The translations under genes and the position numbers were made by a program. From Cyanoderma ruficeps (taxonomy: Eukaryota > Chordata > Aves > Passeriformes > Timaliidae): a DNA stretch of 64,000 nt. Shown here in pieces: positions 37,301 to 49,652 of this stretch (the first letter of the stretch is position 1; every line of letters starts with the position of its first letter). The stretch is taken from positions 6,389,205 through 6,453,204 of the forward strand of contig VZDJ01000056.1 in assembly GCA_008694505.1 (NCBI GenBank). The letters run 5' to 3'. The notes under the pieces were generated by a model. The model searched no databases. It was not told the origin of the DNA and saw nothing but the letters and a program-made list of their open reading frames with translations.

Positions 37301-39202
37301 GCCGTTTATCACATTTTTTTTGCCTTTTAGCTGGACTCCCAAAGCATTTTTGACTTTTGGCAAAGGGAATTGAGATGTATATTTATTTATTTATATAAGT
37401 AAAAGTAGAAGCCAGAAATTTCCCTCATGATTGCTCATCCCAGACTAAGTTCTTGCTACCACTGGTCCTAGCTCAGCCTTGACAGGTGGCTCAATAAATT
37501 GATAATATGCTGCACAATCCAACAAGGAGATTTATCAATCAAAACAACAGGAATGTTCAATCACTCTTCTCTAGTGGAATCAGCCTAAATGTAATGCTTT
37601 CATCCCAAGATAGTGTTAGTCAGCAGATTTGGATCTGTTCTCACTGCTCCAGGGCTATTTATGTCTTCATACCTTGAGGGTTTACTAATTATCAGCCTTC
37701 TTCCACACCCTTTGATATCACTAAAGTAATCTCAGTGTAAAGGACTGCTTTTCCCATGGTATCTCTGAGGGAGTGGAGAACAGCTGGAATCATTCAAAGT
37801 ATGAGAGTTTGAGCAGTTCTCCAAGAGCCGTGATTGAAAGGTGGCAGCAGCATTGCTTACGCAAGTGAAGTACCCTGACTGTTTCAGGATGGCTGTGACT
37901 GACAGGATATGAAAGATATTTACTCTCAGCTCAGTCCAGAATCAGTAGACAGCAGAGTGATAGTCTGCTATACCTCTCAATCATTTTTTGTTCCCCCCCT
38001 GCCCATCTTCCCATTTGCCTTGTCTTATTCAGCAGGAGGGGTCTTGCAGAGGCAGGAGACTCTCAGCACACGAGGGGCAAAGTAACAACAAAACTGAGAC
38101 CTGGATATGAGAGTTTCATGAGGAGTCTGGGAAAGCAGCTGAGAGCTTGGGACTGCCTGCATGGAATTATTCGGTGATTCCCACACATCACAAACCCTCT
38201 GATTCACAGTTTCTCACACAGGACAGCTGGGATAACATGTTTCAAAGATAGATTTTACATGGCTGAAGTATCTTTTCAGGTAGTTTCTAATAACACGGTG
38301 GGTGTTTCTTTAGAACAGAATTGCTTGCATCTTATTTCCACATTACTGCTCCACAAAATGAGCTACTTTAAAGGTCTGACATTAATTTTGCAAATTCGTT
38401 CTGCAAAGTTCGAAATTGGAGATGGGAGAAAGTTTTTCTTTCTCCCTGTTAAAAATGCACTTCAGACCAGAGTGACCCTGCTGCGATCCAATGGCAGCTT
38501 CTACTCCAAAGATGAGCCCTCATCGGAAAACTGGTGGTTCCCAACAGCCCCTTTGATACCTGCCATCAATTGCCTGATCTCATGGCAGCCTCCTGCCCTT
38601 TGCTCTTCTGTGTTTCTGTTCCAGCCCTTCCTTTTGTTGTCGGTCTTTTGGTCCCCTTCAGCACCAGTTTAGAGAGGTAATAAAACCCTTGTGCTGATAG
38701 AAAGAACCAGATACAAATGGCTGCGAGCGCCTGTTTGTGTCTATAACATGAAGCCAGGGAAAAAGCTGTCCTGGGTTCTGTTTTCCAGCTGCAGCATAAA
38801 TCCATCAGTGAATGTGTTCCAACCGCAGGGAAGAAAACAGAAAGGTACCAGCAGACTCAGCAGGACATCCACCAGCACACCATCTCTTAATTCTCCAGAA
38901 GTGTGAAAGATGGAGGCTTCCACCCCAGACTAGATGAGCTGTCATTTCATTTGTTGGTGGGGACTCCCAGCAGAAAGGAAGCAGGGAGACAGTGTCAGAT
39001 CAGGAGCATTAACCTGGTTACATCTTTGAGCTCCTCCTCAGCTGAGGAGGCACTGGGGCACCTCGGAGCAGTGTCCTGGGTCACATGCTATCCTTGCTGC
39101 CACTCACCTGGCTGCACAGCCAGCATCACTGGGACATCCTGCTGGGTCTCCCTTCCTTAAAGCAGCTATTAAGTGAATAATACCATCCATTACAATAACA
39201 CC
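34341..39202. other. unique non-coding DNA, no gene seen
   Basis: No supported gene. The longest frame of the window (165 codons, minus strand, 36017-35520) lies here and is treated under findings. The rest has scattered short frames. A perfect 18-bp palindrome is at 39033-39050. Confidence 0.58.
39033..39050. repeat. 18-bp perfect palindrome
   Basis: CCTCCTCAGCTGAGGAGG reads the same on both strands and is centred on the E-box-like hexamer CAGCTG. No function is implied. Confidence 0.8.
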
Positions 39203-39326
39203 AGGTCAGGTTAGATGGGGCTTTGACCTACTCAGTTTAGTGGAAGGTGTCCCTACCCATGGGGGGGTGGGGGGGGTGGAACAAGATGATCTTTAGGTTC
39301 CTTCCAACATAAGTTGTTCTATGATC
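39203..39326 (+). mobile_element. CR1 LINE 3'-end fragment with expanded G tract
   Basis: AGGTCAGGTTAGATGGGGCT, then TAGTGGAAGGTGTCCCTACC, CATGG, a G-rich step, GGAACAAGATGATCTTTAGG and TTCCTTCCAAC match the CR1 3' end in order. The segment usually written GGCAGGGGGGTTGGAAC is replaced by two long G runs (7 and 8 bases), which suggests slippage. The tail repeat is reduced to TTCTATGATC. Confidence 0.93.
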
Positions 39327-40096
39327 CCCTTTTAGCCATTTAGGATGAGGCATTTATTAATGAATATAGAACAAACTTTTCCAAGCTTGATGCACGAAGC
39401 ATTTACCAAAGTCAGCTCTGTCTCAGGATGATAGCAATTTCCTTCACCAGACAGCAGTTTTCAAAGGGAAAGCTGGCACAGGTGGCTTCTCAGAACAAAG
39501 GAAAAGACATAACAAGAATATTTTTTTCTTTTTTTTTTCCTTTGAATGTTTTGCATGCAAGGCTGTGTTAAGTACAAAGCAGATGACAAGCTAAGAAGAT
39601 TGTTTTGGCTGACACAGGAGTCCATCTCTGTTCTGGTGGAAAGAGATGACAGCAACATGTGCAAGACAGCCTGGATGAACTGCAGCCTTAATGTGAGATG
39701 TTCACATCTCAGTAGACTTTGAGATAAATGGCCTTTATCTTGTCTTCCATATGGTTTTGTTTTCCACGTAGTAAGTGCATCGTAACATTGGCTGAAAGAG
39801 AGCAGCCATCAGGCTGCACCAAGCTGGGAAAGGAGGGAAGAGGAGAGAAAAATTTGGAGGGCAGAGAGAAACCCTCCATGGAGGATCCTGATGGAGCATG
39901 GACAAGATGAAAATGGTGCAGCAGTAATGAGCAGCTCAGGAGGCTGAAGAGATCCTGCCCAGCAGGTGGGGTGAAAGGCAGTTAATCTGGATGAGAAAGG
40001 ATCATCTCCCTGGCATTGTTCACTCTTGCAGCTGGGTTTGGACCAAACCACTCACTGGTCAGTTTGCTTCAGGCTAAGCATGTGCTTAAGCACATA
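39327..40096. other. unique non-coding DNA, no gene seen
   Basis: No gene or recognised repeat. A T-rich stretch lies at about 39520-39541. A 16-bp palindrome (40080-40095) ends just before the LTR insertion. Confidence 0.6.
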
Positions 40097-40550
40097 GGTG
40101 TGATGCCTGAAGCTTTAGCTTTCATATTTGCAGATTCTGTGCTGCCTAGGGATGTAGTTCTCAGCCTCATATTAAGTGTTGATAAGCTCTCTTCACAGAG
40201 CAGGGAAACAAAACAAATCCTTTTCCTGCCGAGGACCAAGGACAACTTTCAGCCCAAAAGCACAAACAAGGGTGGGCTGAAGGGAGGAACAAGAAGGATG
40301 AGACCTCACAACCTGAAGCTGGAATTGAACAATCAAACCCCAATATGCAAATGGACCAAAGCTTATAAAAATGTAAGATCTCGTGACTGGTCAGTCGTTT
40401 TGTGACCATTCTTAGTCCACCCTGCGTGCAGCCTTGGCCAGGCTCCTGTCCTGCCCAAGGTGGATCCTGGAGGCCTTTCAGTAAATACCTATGTTATTCT
40501 CTAGCTCTGTCCAGTCTCTGTTTCAGGTCAGCCTTCCAAGGCATCAGGTG
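40097..40550 (+). mobile_element. solo LTR, copy A, with 4-bp target duplication
   Basis: The LTR spans 40101-40546 (446 bp). It begins TGATGCC and ends GGCATCA, a perfect 7-bp terminal inverted repeat. It is flanked by GGTG on both sides (40097-40100 and 40547-40550), a 4-bp target duplication as made by class I (gamma-like) endogenous retroviruses. A TATAAAA box lies at 40364-40370 and an octamer ATGCAAAT at 40345-40352. The relative at 57335 aligns end to end. No internal retroviral sequence is attached, so it is a solo LTR left by recombination. A 129-codon frame at 40016-40405 crosses the LTR edge and is not a gene. Confidence 0.88.
40345..40370 (+). promoter_or_regulatory. octamer plus TATA core promoter of LTR copy A
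   Basis: ATGCAAAT (40345-40352) stands 11 bp upstream of TATAAAA (40364-40370). Octamer-TATA pairs are bound by POU factors such as OCT1 and OCT4 in known promoters. The same pair at the same spacing is kept in copy B. Confidence 0.6.
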
Positions 40551-43500
40551 GTTCAGAGTCTTGGAGGGAAGGTTACCTGTCACGACTGACATCAGCAGGA
40601 GTTTTGCTGAGGATGTCACTGGGTCTGTGCACTCTCTGATGCTCTAGAGAAGAGGCAGGAGCAACGTGGGAGCAGGCTCAACTTCAGCATTATGATTACA
40701 TTAATCTCCCAGAGTAAAATAGGAGCTGCAAACACAGTCCTTCATCCCAGCAATATTTTATACCTTAATATATTAGTTGTCAAGGTTAAAGAGATACGAA
40801 ATACGTATTAAAAGCCAAAGCAAATGCGCTCAATGAGATGGCAGATCCACGCTTCAACAGGTCTTTGGTTTTATAAGCCAGTTTAGCCCAGGTCTATTAA
40901 GAGCTCTTCCTGGTGAAAGAGAGAGGGTATTTTCTCTGCTACAATCATATCATCCTGTAGTCTGGGTTAATGGAGATAAGTACTACTGCCAGATTTTGTT
41001 CTTTCCCTGCATGTAATCTAATGCCAGATGGTTCTGAATGGGTATTAAATCCCTCACGTGCATGACCTCCCCAAGGTTTTTATCATTAGAACCTTAAAAT
41101 AATTCAAGGAAAGCTTTCCCTAAGCCTCACCATAAACCTCCTAATGAGGAGCTGGACTCACAAAGAAAATCCTTTTTTTAATTCCCATTTGCTTTTTCTT
41201 TCCTCCCTTATGACAAACAAGCAAAATTCAGAGATGCTTTAAAACTGTTTTAGTAGAAAACACATAAAAATGCGTGTTCAGGTGAACAGTTCAGGTTCCC
41301 AGCAGGGTTCAGAGATGTAGAAACTGAATAGCCATCTTCAGCCTCTAATGCACTGGCCAGTAACATCACCATCCCTCAAGGCACATAGAAGTTACTCTGT
41401 CAGTAACTGACTGTTTTATTCACAGTGCAACATAACACTCTGTGTCAGAATAAATACGATCCAATGTCAAATGAGAAGTTCAAATGGGACCTTACCTACA
41501 CAGAAGTACAAGGACTTACATGAACACTGTCTTCACACTAACTGGAGTTAAGCAAGGGCAGCTAAATTCCCAGAGACTTTCTAGGAGTTTTCTGTCCTTC
41601 ATTTGCACAGTGTGGAGGATAAATATTAATGATTTTACTTTTGGTTCTCTACTTGCTGTTTACTGCCTTGCACCAAGCCTTGCTTGCTGCCTGTTGCTTG
41701 AGCACATAACCAAAAATCATTCATATCCTCATGGCTTTTTCGTACTTCTCATGAGTGGATCATGCAAAACCAACAAAAGTATTCCTCCAGCTAAATCACA
41801 TGTTGTGAGAACAGGGAGAGTTGAGAAATAATAAAAATAAAGAAGTTTCAGAAATGTTGGGGTGTCCAAACTATCAAAAAACTTTACAGGGACCTTTACA
41901 CTGTACAGGTAAGATTCAGCTATCATTAATATCTGTTTCAACTGGGAATGTGCAACATCTACAAGAAACCCCAATCCCTGGCCAAAACCACAGAAGCAAC
42001 CATCGTGAAAGGGTTTAGTTTGGGTAACTGAGGAAACTGAACCCAGTTCATTGGTAGGGTATTCAAATACATGAGAACTTAATCATCTTGCCTTGCCCTG
42101 AAGTCCCACACCCACCTCCCATCACCTAGGAAGAGAAATCTGGAAGATACCATGCTACTTCCAAGATCTGGCACTAGAGCAGAGCCACCCAGCATGCCAG
42201 GAGACCATTTATTTAGAAAGAAATAAACAAAATATAAATAAAAATACAAAACCTGCCTCAACACCCAGAAGTACCTCGTCATGTCACCAAGGATGGCATC
42301 ACTGTGCAGCACGTGATTCCCCCAAACCAGAGTCACTCTCACCCACTTCTCATGCAGCCACAGAGACAGTGCATGTGCAGGCACCTGCTCTATATTCTGT
42401 CAGAGATGCAGGTGGCATACATGACCTGTTGCCAACTTTCGGTTGTCTCAAATGCTGTTATGAGACTGATGCACAATAAAAGCTCGAGGAACATTTAGCA
42501 GTAGTCCTGTGCTGTTTGTGCCCAAACCTCCAACACAGCACGTAAGCAATTTGTTATCCCAGGCCAAAAAGAAAAACAGAGTTTTTGTTGGTTTCTGTTC
42601 CCTCTGTGTTCCCCTAGCCACTCCTGCTGCCCAATGGCACTTGCACGTTCCTCAGGGCATGATCCCACTCCTGCTGGGTGTCTGTGCCTCACCCATGCCC
42701 TGGGACACCACACTCAACAGGGACCCCCTGCCCCAGGGGTTCTGCTGTGGGTAACAGCACTCTCAGAAAAACAGTTCCGGCTACATGGATAATATCAACT
42801 TATTATGGCATTTCCCTTTTTAGCTGTGCTGCAGACGGCGTTTTCAAATGACTGTAAAGCATTCTTGTTTTTTCTTTCCATTCCTCAGTGCAACTTGACA
42901 AGTTTTGTGGTTCTTTTCTTGATATGTGGGTTTATTTTATGTCACCAAGCACTGGCAAGGACAGAGAGGCTTTTAAGTCACAGCAATCTGAATTTTAGAA
43001 ATAACAAGCTACAAAGATCTGTGATTAAATGTGGAACATGCAAGAGCAGCAAAAACAAGCACTCTGTGTTCTTTAAAAGATCATTTGGGTAACAGTGACA
43101 TAACCTAAGTTACCCAGTTGCAGTCCAGTTTAATCAGCAAATATGCCTCTAGAGCAGAACCATCTAACTTAGGAAAAGAAACAGAAGTACAGTCAGCACC
43201 AGCAGGAGAAATTAATGCATTCCACTTAGACAAAGATTAATTATTATAAATCACTAAAAAATACACTTGCCCCAAGTGGGAGTACACGGTTTTCTATTCA
43301 TCAAGTTGCTTTCAAATAATCATTAAATATCTAAAGACAGAAGACAATTTTGTTCACCCAAAACAAGCACTACAAAATGAGGACCGCCTCTTTTAGTGTG
43401 CAGCATTTTGATCAAAAGTAGTTGACCAAAAGTAGGACAGGGAGAATATCTGCTAGAAGAAATGTGTATAGGTGCAGAGGACTCTGCTAATTCCAGTATA

Positions 43501-44204
43501 ATTTTTCACTTAAGAGTTTTTCTGTCGGTGCTGATTTTTCTGTATAATTTTTATCATAAGTTAACCAAACTAAATTTATGTTTTACTAATTTTTTCCAGT
43601 TTAAGGGCCTCAACTATAACCTCAGTGGCATCTCAGAGGATCATAAATCAGAATAAAAACCAAAAGTTATCACAGTTGAATGTTTTGAAGAAAAATGAAC
43701 ACGGTGGTTTCAGGAAGGGCAGGAGTAGGCATCTTATTAAGGTCTCCCTTTGCAGAGGGGTTCTGTTAAAATACTTCAGAAGGTTGATGGTGGGACAAGT
43801 ATGTCTGAAACAGGCTGGATTATTGACAGCAGGCTTGGCTCCCTTGCATCACTTACATTTCATTTTCCATTTGTCTCTGGGCAGTCCCTGGCATGGCCTT
43901 GTGACAGTGTTTTAATAGAACCTTGCTCTGGGTAAGACAAAGGGCAAGAACAAGAACACAGTCAAAATAAAATTACTTTGTCATTTACAAGAGAAAAGAA
44001 ATAATGCAAAATTAAAGGACAGCAGGAAGCAACTATGTTTCCAACTGGAGAATACTGTTTTTTTATTAAATTTATGTGTATGGAATGCTTCTGTGAAACA
44101 TTCCCCAAACCATCACTCCATATATGTGGCTTAACATTCCTGGTGGGATGGGAATGAGAAACTTATTTCATTTTACTTTGCAGGGCCAGGGTGAGGCACA
44201 AAGC
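40551..44204. other. unique non-coding DNA, no gene seen
   Basis: No supported gene. A frame of 115 codons (41484-41831) and one of 101 codons (42384-42079, minus) lack domains. An A/T-rich purine stretch of AAATAAACAAAATATAAATA type lies at about 42210-42250. Confidence 0.6.
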
Positions 44205-44264
44205 AAATATCAGATGATCCTGATGGGTCCCTTCCAACTCAATATATTTTATGATTTCTGTGAT
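44205..44264 (+). mobile_element. CR1 LINE 3'-end fragment
   Basis: CAGATGATCCTGATGGGTCC, then CTTCCAACTCAATATATTTT and ATGATTTCTGTGAT correspond to the CR1 3' terminus and its tail repeats. Only the last 60 bp or so are recognisable. The sequence before it may hold a more decayed part. Confidence 0.8.
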
Positions 44265-45109
44265 AATTTAACCAGCAGAACCCCAGACGTTGAGGTTGGC
44301 TTCACAGGCAACTTTATCTGGGATACTAAGAGATGGCCTTCCAGGTAAAGCATTCTTCCTTTTTTTAGTAGTCTTTTCCTCCAGTGTTAGAGACACAGTT
44401 TGAGGCTCAGGGCTCACCCAGCCCAAGCAGTGCTGATGGGCAGTGCTTCCACTGACACTTTTCCCATTACAAAGTAATGTTCTTCCCTAACATACTTTGT
44501 TTGGAACCAATAAATCAGGGCAGCTCTTTTAATCATACCAGAGACTGAACTAGGCCAGATTTTTAAAGGTTAAAAATTTTAGTGAGTTTTAAAAAAACCT
44601 TTTTTTTTCCTTTTTTAGTGGCACAGTCCAGCTCTCCCTGTTCCTGGCTGCAGCTCAGAAGTCCTCTGAGACATACATCTTTTTGTGTCCGTTCTGACCG
44701 GAATGAAATCAAGAAATCTTGGAAGTCTCACAGGAGATGGATTTTTGTGAGTTTTCCAATTTAAAGAGGTGGAGATAAACCAAGATAAGTGTGTGACAAA
44801 AGATCTGCAGCATATGGAAGGTTCATCTATAACTAGATATGTTTGCCTTTATTTTTATGGCCTTACACTTTTCTAGAGATATGCCTACAGGCACTTGATT
44901 AACACTGGAGTAGTTATGTAAATGAATGAATGGGACAATAGATGTAGTAGAAGAAAGCCTTCTTTCTTAACTCTGACAAATGCTTTCTTTCTAAAGGAGA
45001 GATTGTTTTAATTGGCCAGCTAGCTCCTTAGAATGGGTTAGAAAGGACAGGGAGAGGACCTTCAAAAGCAGAGGAATTCTGAGGTTTTTCCCAAGCAGCA
45101 GCAATGATA
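44265..45109. other. non-coding DNA, no gene seen
   Basis: No gene, repeat or RNA was recognised. The frames present are under 75 codons. Confidence 0.6.
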
Positions 45110-45320
45110 AAAGAAAAATGCCGTGCTTGTTTCTGTTACCGATAATTTAAAATGCTAATAATTTAAAAACGCTGCACTTTGTCATCAATCTCAATTTGCC
45201 GTAACGAGCCTTGCAGGAAGTTCAAAAGTTGCAGTGGGACAAAAATGGGCTTAAGGGATGTTGGGCAATTCAGAAACATGATTCCAATTGCGCCAGATAA
45301 TGTCTGTGTTACCCTAAATA
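45110..45320. promoter_or_regulatory. candidate conserved non-coding element
   Basis: The texture is that of a conserved element. A/T-rich homeodomain-like cores (GATAATTTAAAATGC, CTAATAATTTAAA) are followed by a GTCATCAATC segment similar to PBX/HOX sites. Isolated CpGs are kept in ACCGATAA, AACGCTG, GCCGTAACGAGCC and TGCGCCAG. Alignment is needed to confirm. Confidence 0.25.
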
Positions 45321-46273
45321 ATATCTTATTGTGCCTGTTCTAAAGTGGAGGCTGTATGCATGTGTAAGCACGTATATATTTATAGATACACATTAATATA
45401 GAGAGTCCATGTGTCTACATGAATGTTCATATTAACAAATGTCAAGGGGAAGACTCCTTCAATAGCTATAAAGGTTTAATTTCTTATCTAGTGCATTCCA
45501 TGTTTTACTTGGTTGAAGGCCTAGTATTTACATGTTTAATTATCTAAGATTTCCTCTCTCCCAAGGAACACACTGGTTTGCCATGTTCAGTAAAGTAATG
45601 AAACGTAAAATAAATCTTTCTAGTGGAATAAGTACATGATACTAAACCCATGTTTTATCTTCGCCTCACCATGTACTTCAGTTTCTTGAAGTGTATCATC
45701 GTAGCAACCAAACTTGCCATAAATTAGTCATGATGATATTACAGCTGAATTTAATTTCAAAGTCTCTCAGCAAGTTGTTAAGCATTTGTTGTCTAGGTCA
45801 CTGCTGAGGAAATTTGAAAACTCGGATGTGATTTATGAATATTACTATATTAGTACTGTATAAAAGGCTATGGGGAACACAAGCACATAAACCTTTGTTT
45901 AATTTCGTTCCAATAAAAATTTCATTTCTTATAGCAAAATAAACAAGTAAATCAATGTTGAACAATTCTGTTGTTTTATTACGTAACTGATGATTTGCCT
46001 TTAGACATCCAAGCCAAGTAAAATCTGAGACCCTGCTCATTTTTCTTGAAACATAATTAGTTAACACTTAGAATTATTCTGCAGAGGCTGCTTCCTTGAA
46101 TGACATCCATAATGTGATGTAAGAGAAGAAAGTCCAGGAACAGAAGGCTTGGCTTTTTCCCCCATATGTATAATTACATTATCCCTATTATTAGCCAATT
46201 TCTCAATATAAGCCTTTTTCTTCTGAAGTTTTCTCAACTGTTCACGGGATAATTCATTTCCTAAAATTCCCAC

Positions 46274-46309
46274 AACACCAGTGGTTCAATTGAACACCAG
46301 TGTTCAATT
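46274..46309 (+). repeat. 18-bp imperfect tandem duplication
   Basis: AACACCAGTGGTTCAATT is followed after one base by AACACCAGTGTTCAATT, differing by one G. It is a small local duplication. Confidence 0.8.
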
Positions 46310-49300
46310 TAAGACATGCTGTTACCTTGAGACTTGATGTTGTATGAGTTGCATAGACATAGAACTTCTGTTCCTCATCATGTAGCCCATCCCCATAACT
46401 GGGGAACAGTCTCATCTGCACGGGTCCCTCTCAGCTCATGGAATGGGAAATGCTGAATAGTGAGAAGACAAGGTTGAAAGAGTCAAACCTTTGGCCATTC
46501 TTGCCAAATCACAAGCTAATCACAGCTTATATTAATCACCAGATGAAGATTCAGCTCTCCTTTAAGAAACTGAAGTTTGTGGGACTTGCACATGGAGGAA
46601 CGTGGTGACATTTTGGAGGATCTGGCTGTTGCTGTCTAAAGCACCAAGTGTGTTAGTTTTTGCAATACCCTGCAATGAAAATGTCCCCCACACTAGTGAA
46701 TGCCTAACCTAAGTCAGTATAATTTCTAATTTATTGTAGGTGTATACATGCTAGCTTCTCAGAAATATTACAGACATTTCTTGATCACTGGGAGGCAGTA
46801 ATCCCCAAGCTTAACTAGGTTTTCTCTTGGACATGCTGATTGACCTTAGGTGGGTCACTTAATCTTTCTTTCTCTCTGTTTTGCTGTCTAAAAAAGTATG
46901 ATAATATTGGCTCACATCACCTGCTGAATAAGCCAATATTCAACACAAATAGCTGATGTGAGATTAATATTTCTAAAGTACTCTGTTGCTGAGAAATGCT
47001 GTCAGTCCAAAGTGTATGCTGCTATAATTATGGGATACAATGGAAATCGGGCAGCTTGTGGGTATCCTTGAGCCAGCCTCTGTATCTGCTACCTGTCTTC
47101 ACATGTACATGTCCAATGGAAAAGAGGTTTTAAAAATGAAAGTGTCCTTGAAAATAGATAAGAAACTTTCAGCCAATGGAGAATGTACATCAACACCGAC
47201 CTGGGGCTACAGGTTTTTTTTTCCAGCCAGTTCTGTCTGATTTTGTTTCCTCGTGTGCTCAAATCCACCATTCTGGCTGGTCAAGGAGGAAGAGACAGCT
47301 TTGAGAGAAGGATTGTGGTGGGCCAGGGTACAGTAGGGTTTGAAAAGACCCCTCAGGTTTTTGATTCATGATGTCTGCTGAAGCCACACAGCTGATGATG
47401 GCAGAGCACGAGGTGACAGCAGTCCTGCCATCTCCATGTCTCTCACTCCATGCTCAATAAGAAGATCCAACAATCCACGCTGCTGCCCCACTCACCAATG
47501 AATTGAAGTACATAACTACTCCCTTTGGCTGGTAATTCCCAGAGAAAGGGTGATTGGCCCATCTTTTTTCCATCATCAGGGAAAATATTAATTTGATTTT
47601 CAGAGGTGAGCATTGCATACCTCATGTCAAAACCTTGTACAAATCCTATTGCAGTATCTTCTGCCACAGAGGAGGAGGAACAAGGAGCTTTTCAGCATGC
47701 TTAGGACAGGTCAAAAATATTTTTATCTTTAAAACCGTGAAGTCATCAGAAAGGGCTGAAATTTTAGAACGAATGAGATTTCACTTATACTGAACAACTG
47801 CTGAGTTGAATCTTCTCCTCCTTTCTTCTGTGTCTCTTTAGCTCTAACTTACTTCCACCAGGAAAATGCCCTGAACATTTTGGAAACTGTCAGGAGCAAG
47901 AAACAACCATTCAGTCACGGCTTTTCTGGAAAACAGTTAATCTATTCTCACTGTTGGGCAGTGGATGTTCCAGCAAAGTGGAACAGTGGGTAGAGCGGCT
48001 TTTTTTCCCCCCGCAACTCCACATTTCCCCAGGGAATTCCTATAGATTTCTCAGCATCCACCCAAGCAATGTCATGGTGCAGCTGTACTGTTACACCAAC
48101 CCAACATGTGTCCCCACTGCTCTGCAAATTTGTACACCTTTGAGGGGAGGACAGCATCACACAGCTGCTTTGGTTAAAGCGTGGGTTGGTTTGTTTGCAT
48201 GCTGTTTCATTATGAAAAAACGATGGGCTGCTTGCTTCCTATAAAATGAAGAAAAAACCCCGAATAAAACAACAGCCTGGAGATAAAAACTCCCAGAGTT
48301 CTAGAAATTGTCAGCTCCAAGAAATGTGGTGGGTGTAAAAACCACAAATTAAGCTTTACATCCATATACAGCATCTATGTTTGTTCTGAACAATGCTCAA
48401 TGGTGAGAGTGGGGAGCCCCGTGAGTGCTGCCTCCCACTGGGAACATGCCTCCCATTCCTGGGGACAGCAAACACCCCCAAAAAGCCTCTGCCTGTTCCT
48501 CACAGCACTGAGCAGGGTTTTGCTTCCTCTTTGCAAAGCCCTTTTCAGCAGGATGGAAGTGGGCTTTGCTCCAGAGGCTGAGGGTACATCCCCAGCAGGG
48601 TGTGAGCAGGTCACTGAATACAGCACTACCTTTGCTCTGCTGTAATTGGTGGGGAGCTTAGAAGCCACTGCCTCACTCCAGACCCCGTAGAGGACTGAGT
48701 TTGGCTCATTATTCTTAGCCCACATCACACAGTGTTCACCTAACACAACAACTCACTCTTGTTAATCTACAGTAAGTCAGGAGGGGACAGAAAGTGTTAG
48801 CTATGTGGCTAATATTTGCATACTGGCATTCATTAAAAACCCACTGAAATGTGACTCAAAAGGAACTAAATCAGAGGTTTTTCAACCAACCCTTCTCCAA
48901 AATTTGAATAACATGGATTTTTTTGTTGTTGTGGTTTTCTGAAAATCTTTTGGCAAATGAAATGGATATTAAAAAAATACCAGGTCTATTTATCATGAAC
49001 ATCCTCATCTCTGTGAGATCTCTGTAGCAACTGAAGGTATTACAGAGACTATAATGCACAGAGTGCTTTAGGGTGATAAAGTGCTTTTGAATAGGTTATA
49101 ATTCATTTAAAACACACAAAATGGGTTTTAATGCATGCAGTCAAAGCATTAGAAACTCTTTTAAAAGAAAGGTTTTATAATATTAAGTTATTCAATAGAT
49201 GTAAGACCTCACTGATTCAGTGAGTGGAAATGAAAATGAGTATATAAACCCAACTTTTACTGTGTCCTTTGCTGCTTTGGAAGTTAATCTAGATGCTATT

Positions 49301-49602
49301 ACATCTTGCAGAGATGACAACTCTGTATTAGGACTTAAAATCTTCAGTACTTCCAGAAGATATTACACAACTCGCACCATGGTATTTAGAAAAACTAAAT
49401 GCTTGCCCACCTTCATGACTTTCTCAGAGAGGCTGCATGGCAAGTGCACATAAATCTTTCAACTGAGACTCAAGCAGTGAGAAGGAGCTACTGAATTGCT
49501 GGCAACATGAGCGAATATGAACTAATATGAACTTCATGCAAGATTTTGCTTTGGCCGGAATTGCCAGTTGGAGTGAACTTGTAGTAACAGGCTCGTCGGA
49601 GA

Positions 49603-49652
49603 CCTGCCAGGAGAGTCTCTCTGGCAGGCTGTGAGCTGCAGCTGGAGCTGCC
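49603..49652. repeat. short inverted repeat cluster
   Basis: CCTGCCAG (49603-49610) pairs with CTGGCAGG (49621-49628). Further Pu II-like CAGCTG and GGAGCTGCC words follow to 49652, so alternative foldings are possible. This may be a weak hairpin, with no RNA family recognised. Confidence 0.45.

Noticed and set aside
40016..40405. 129-codon ORF
   Set aside because: It starts in unique flank and runs into LTR copy A. The homologous frame in copy B (57373-57603) differs and stops early, so this is shared LTR sequence and not a gene.
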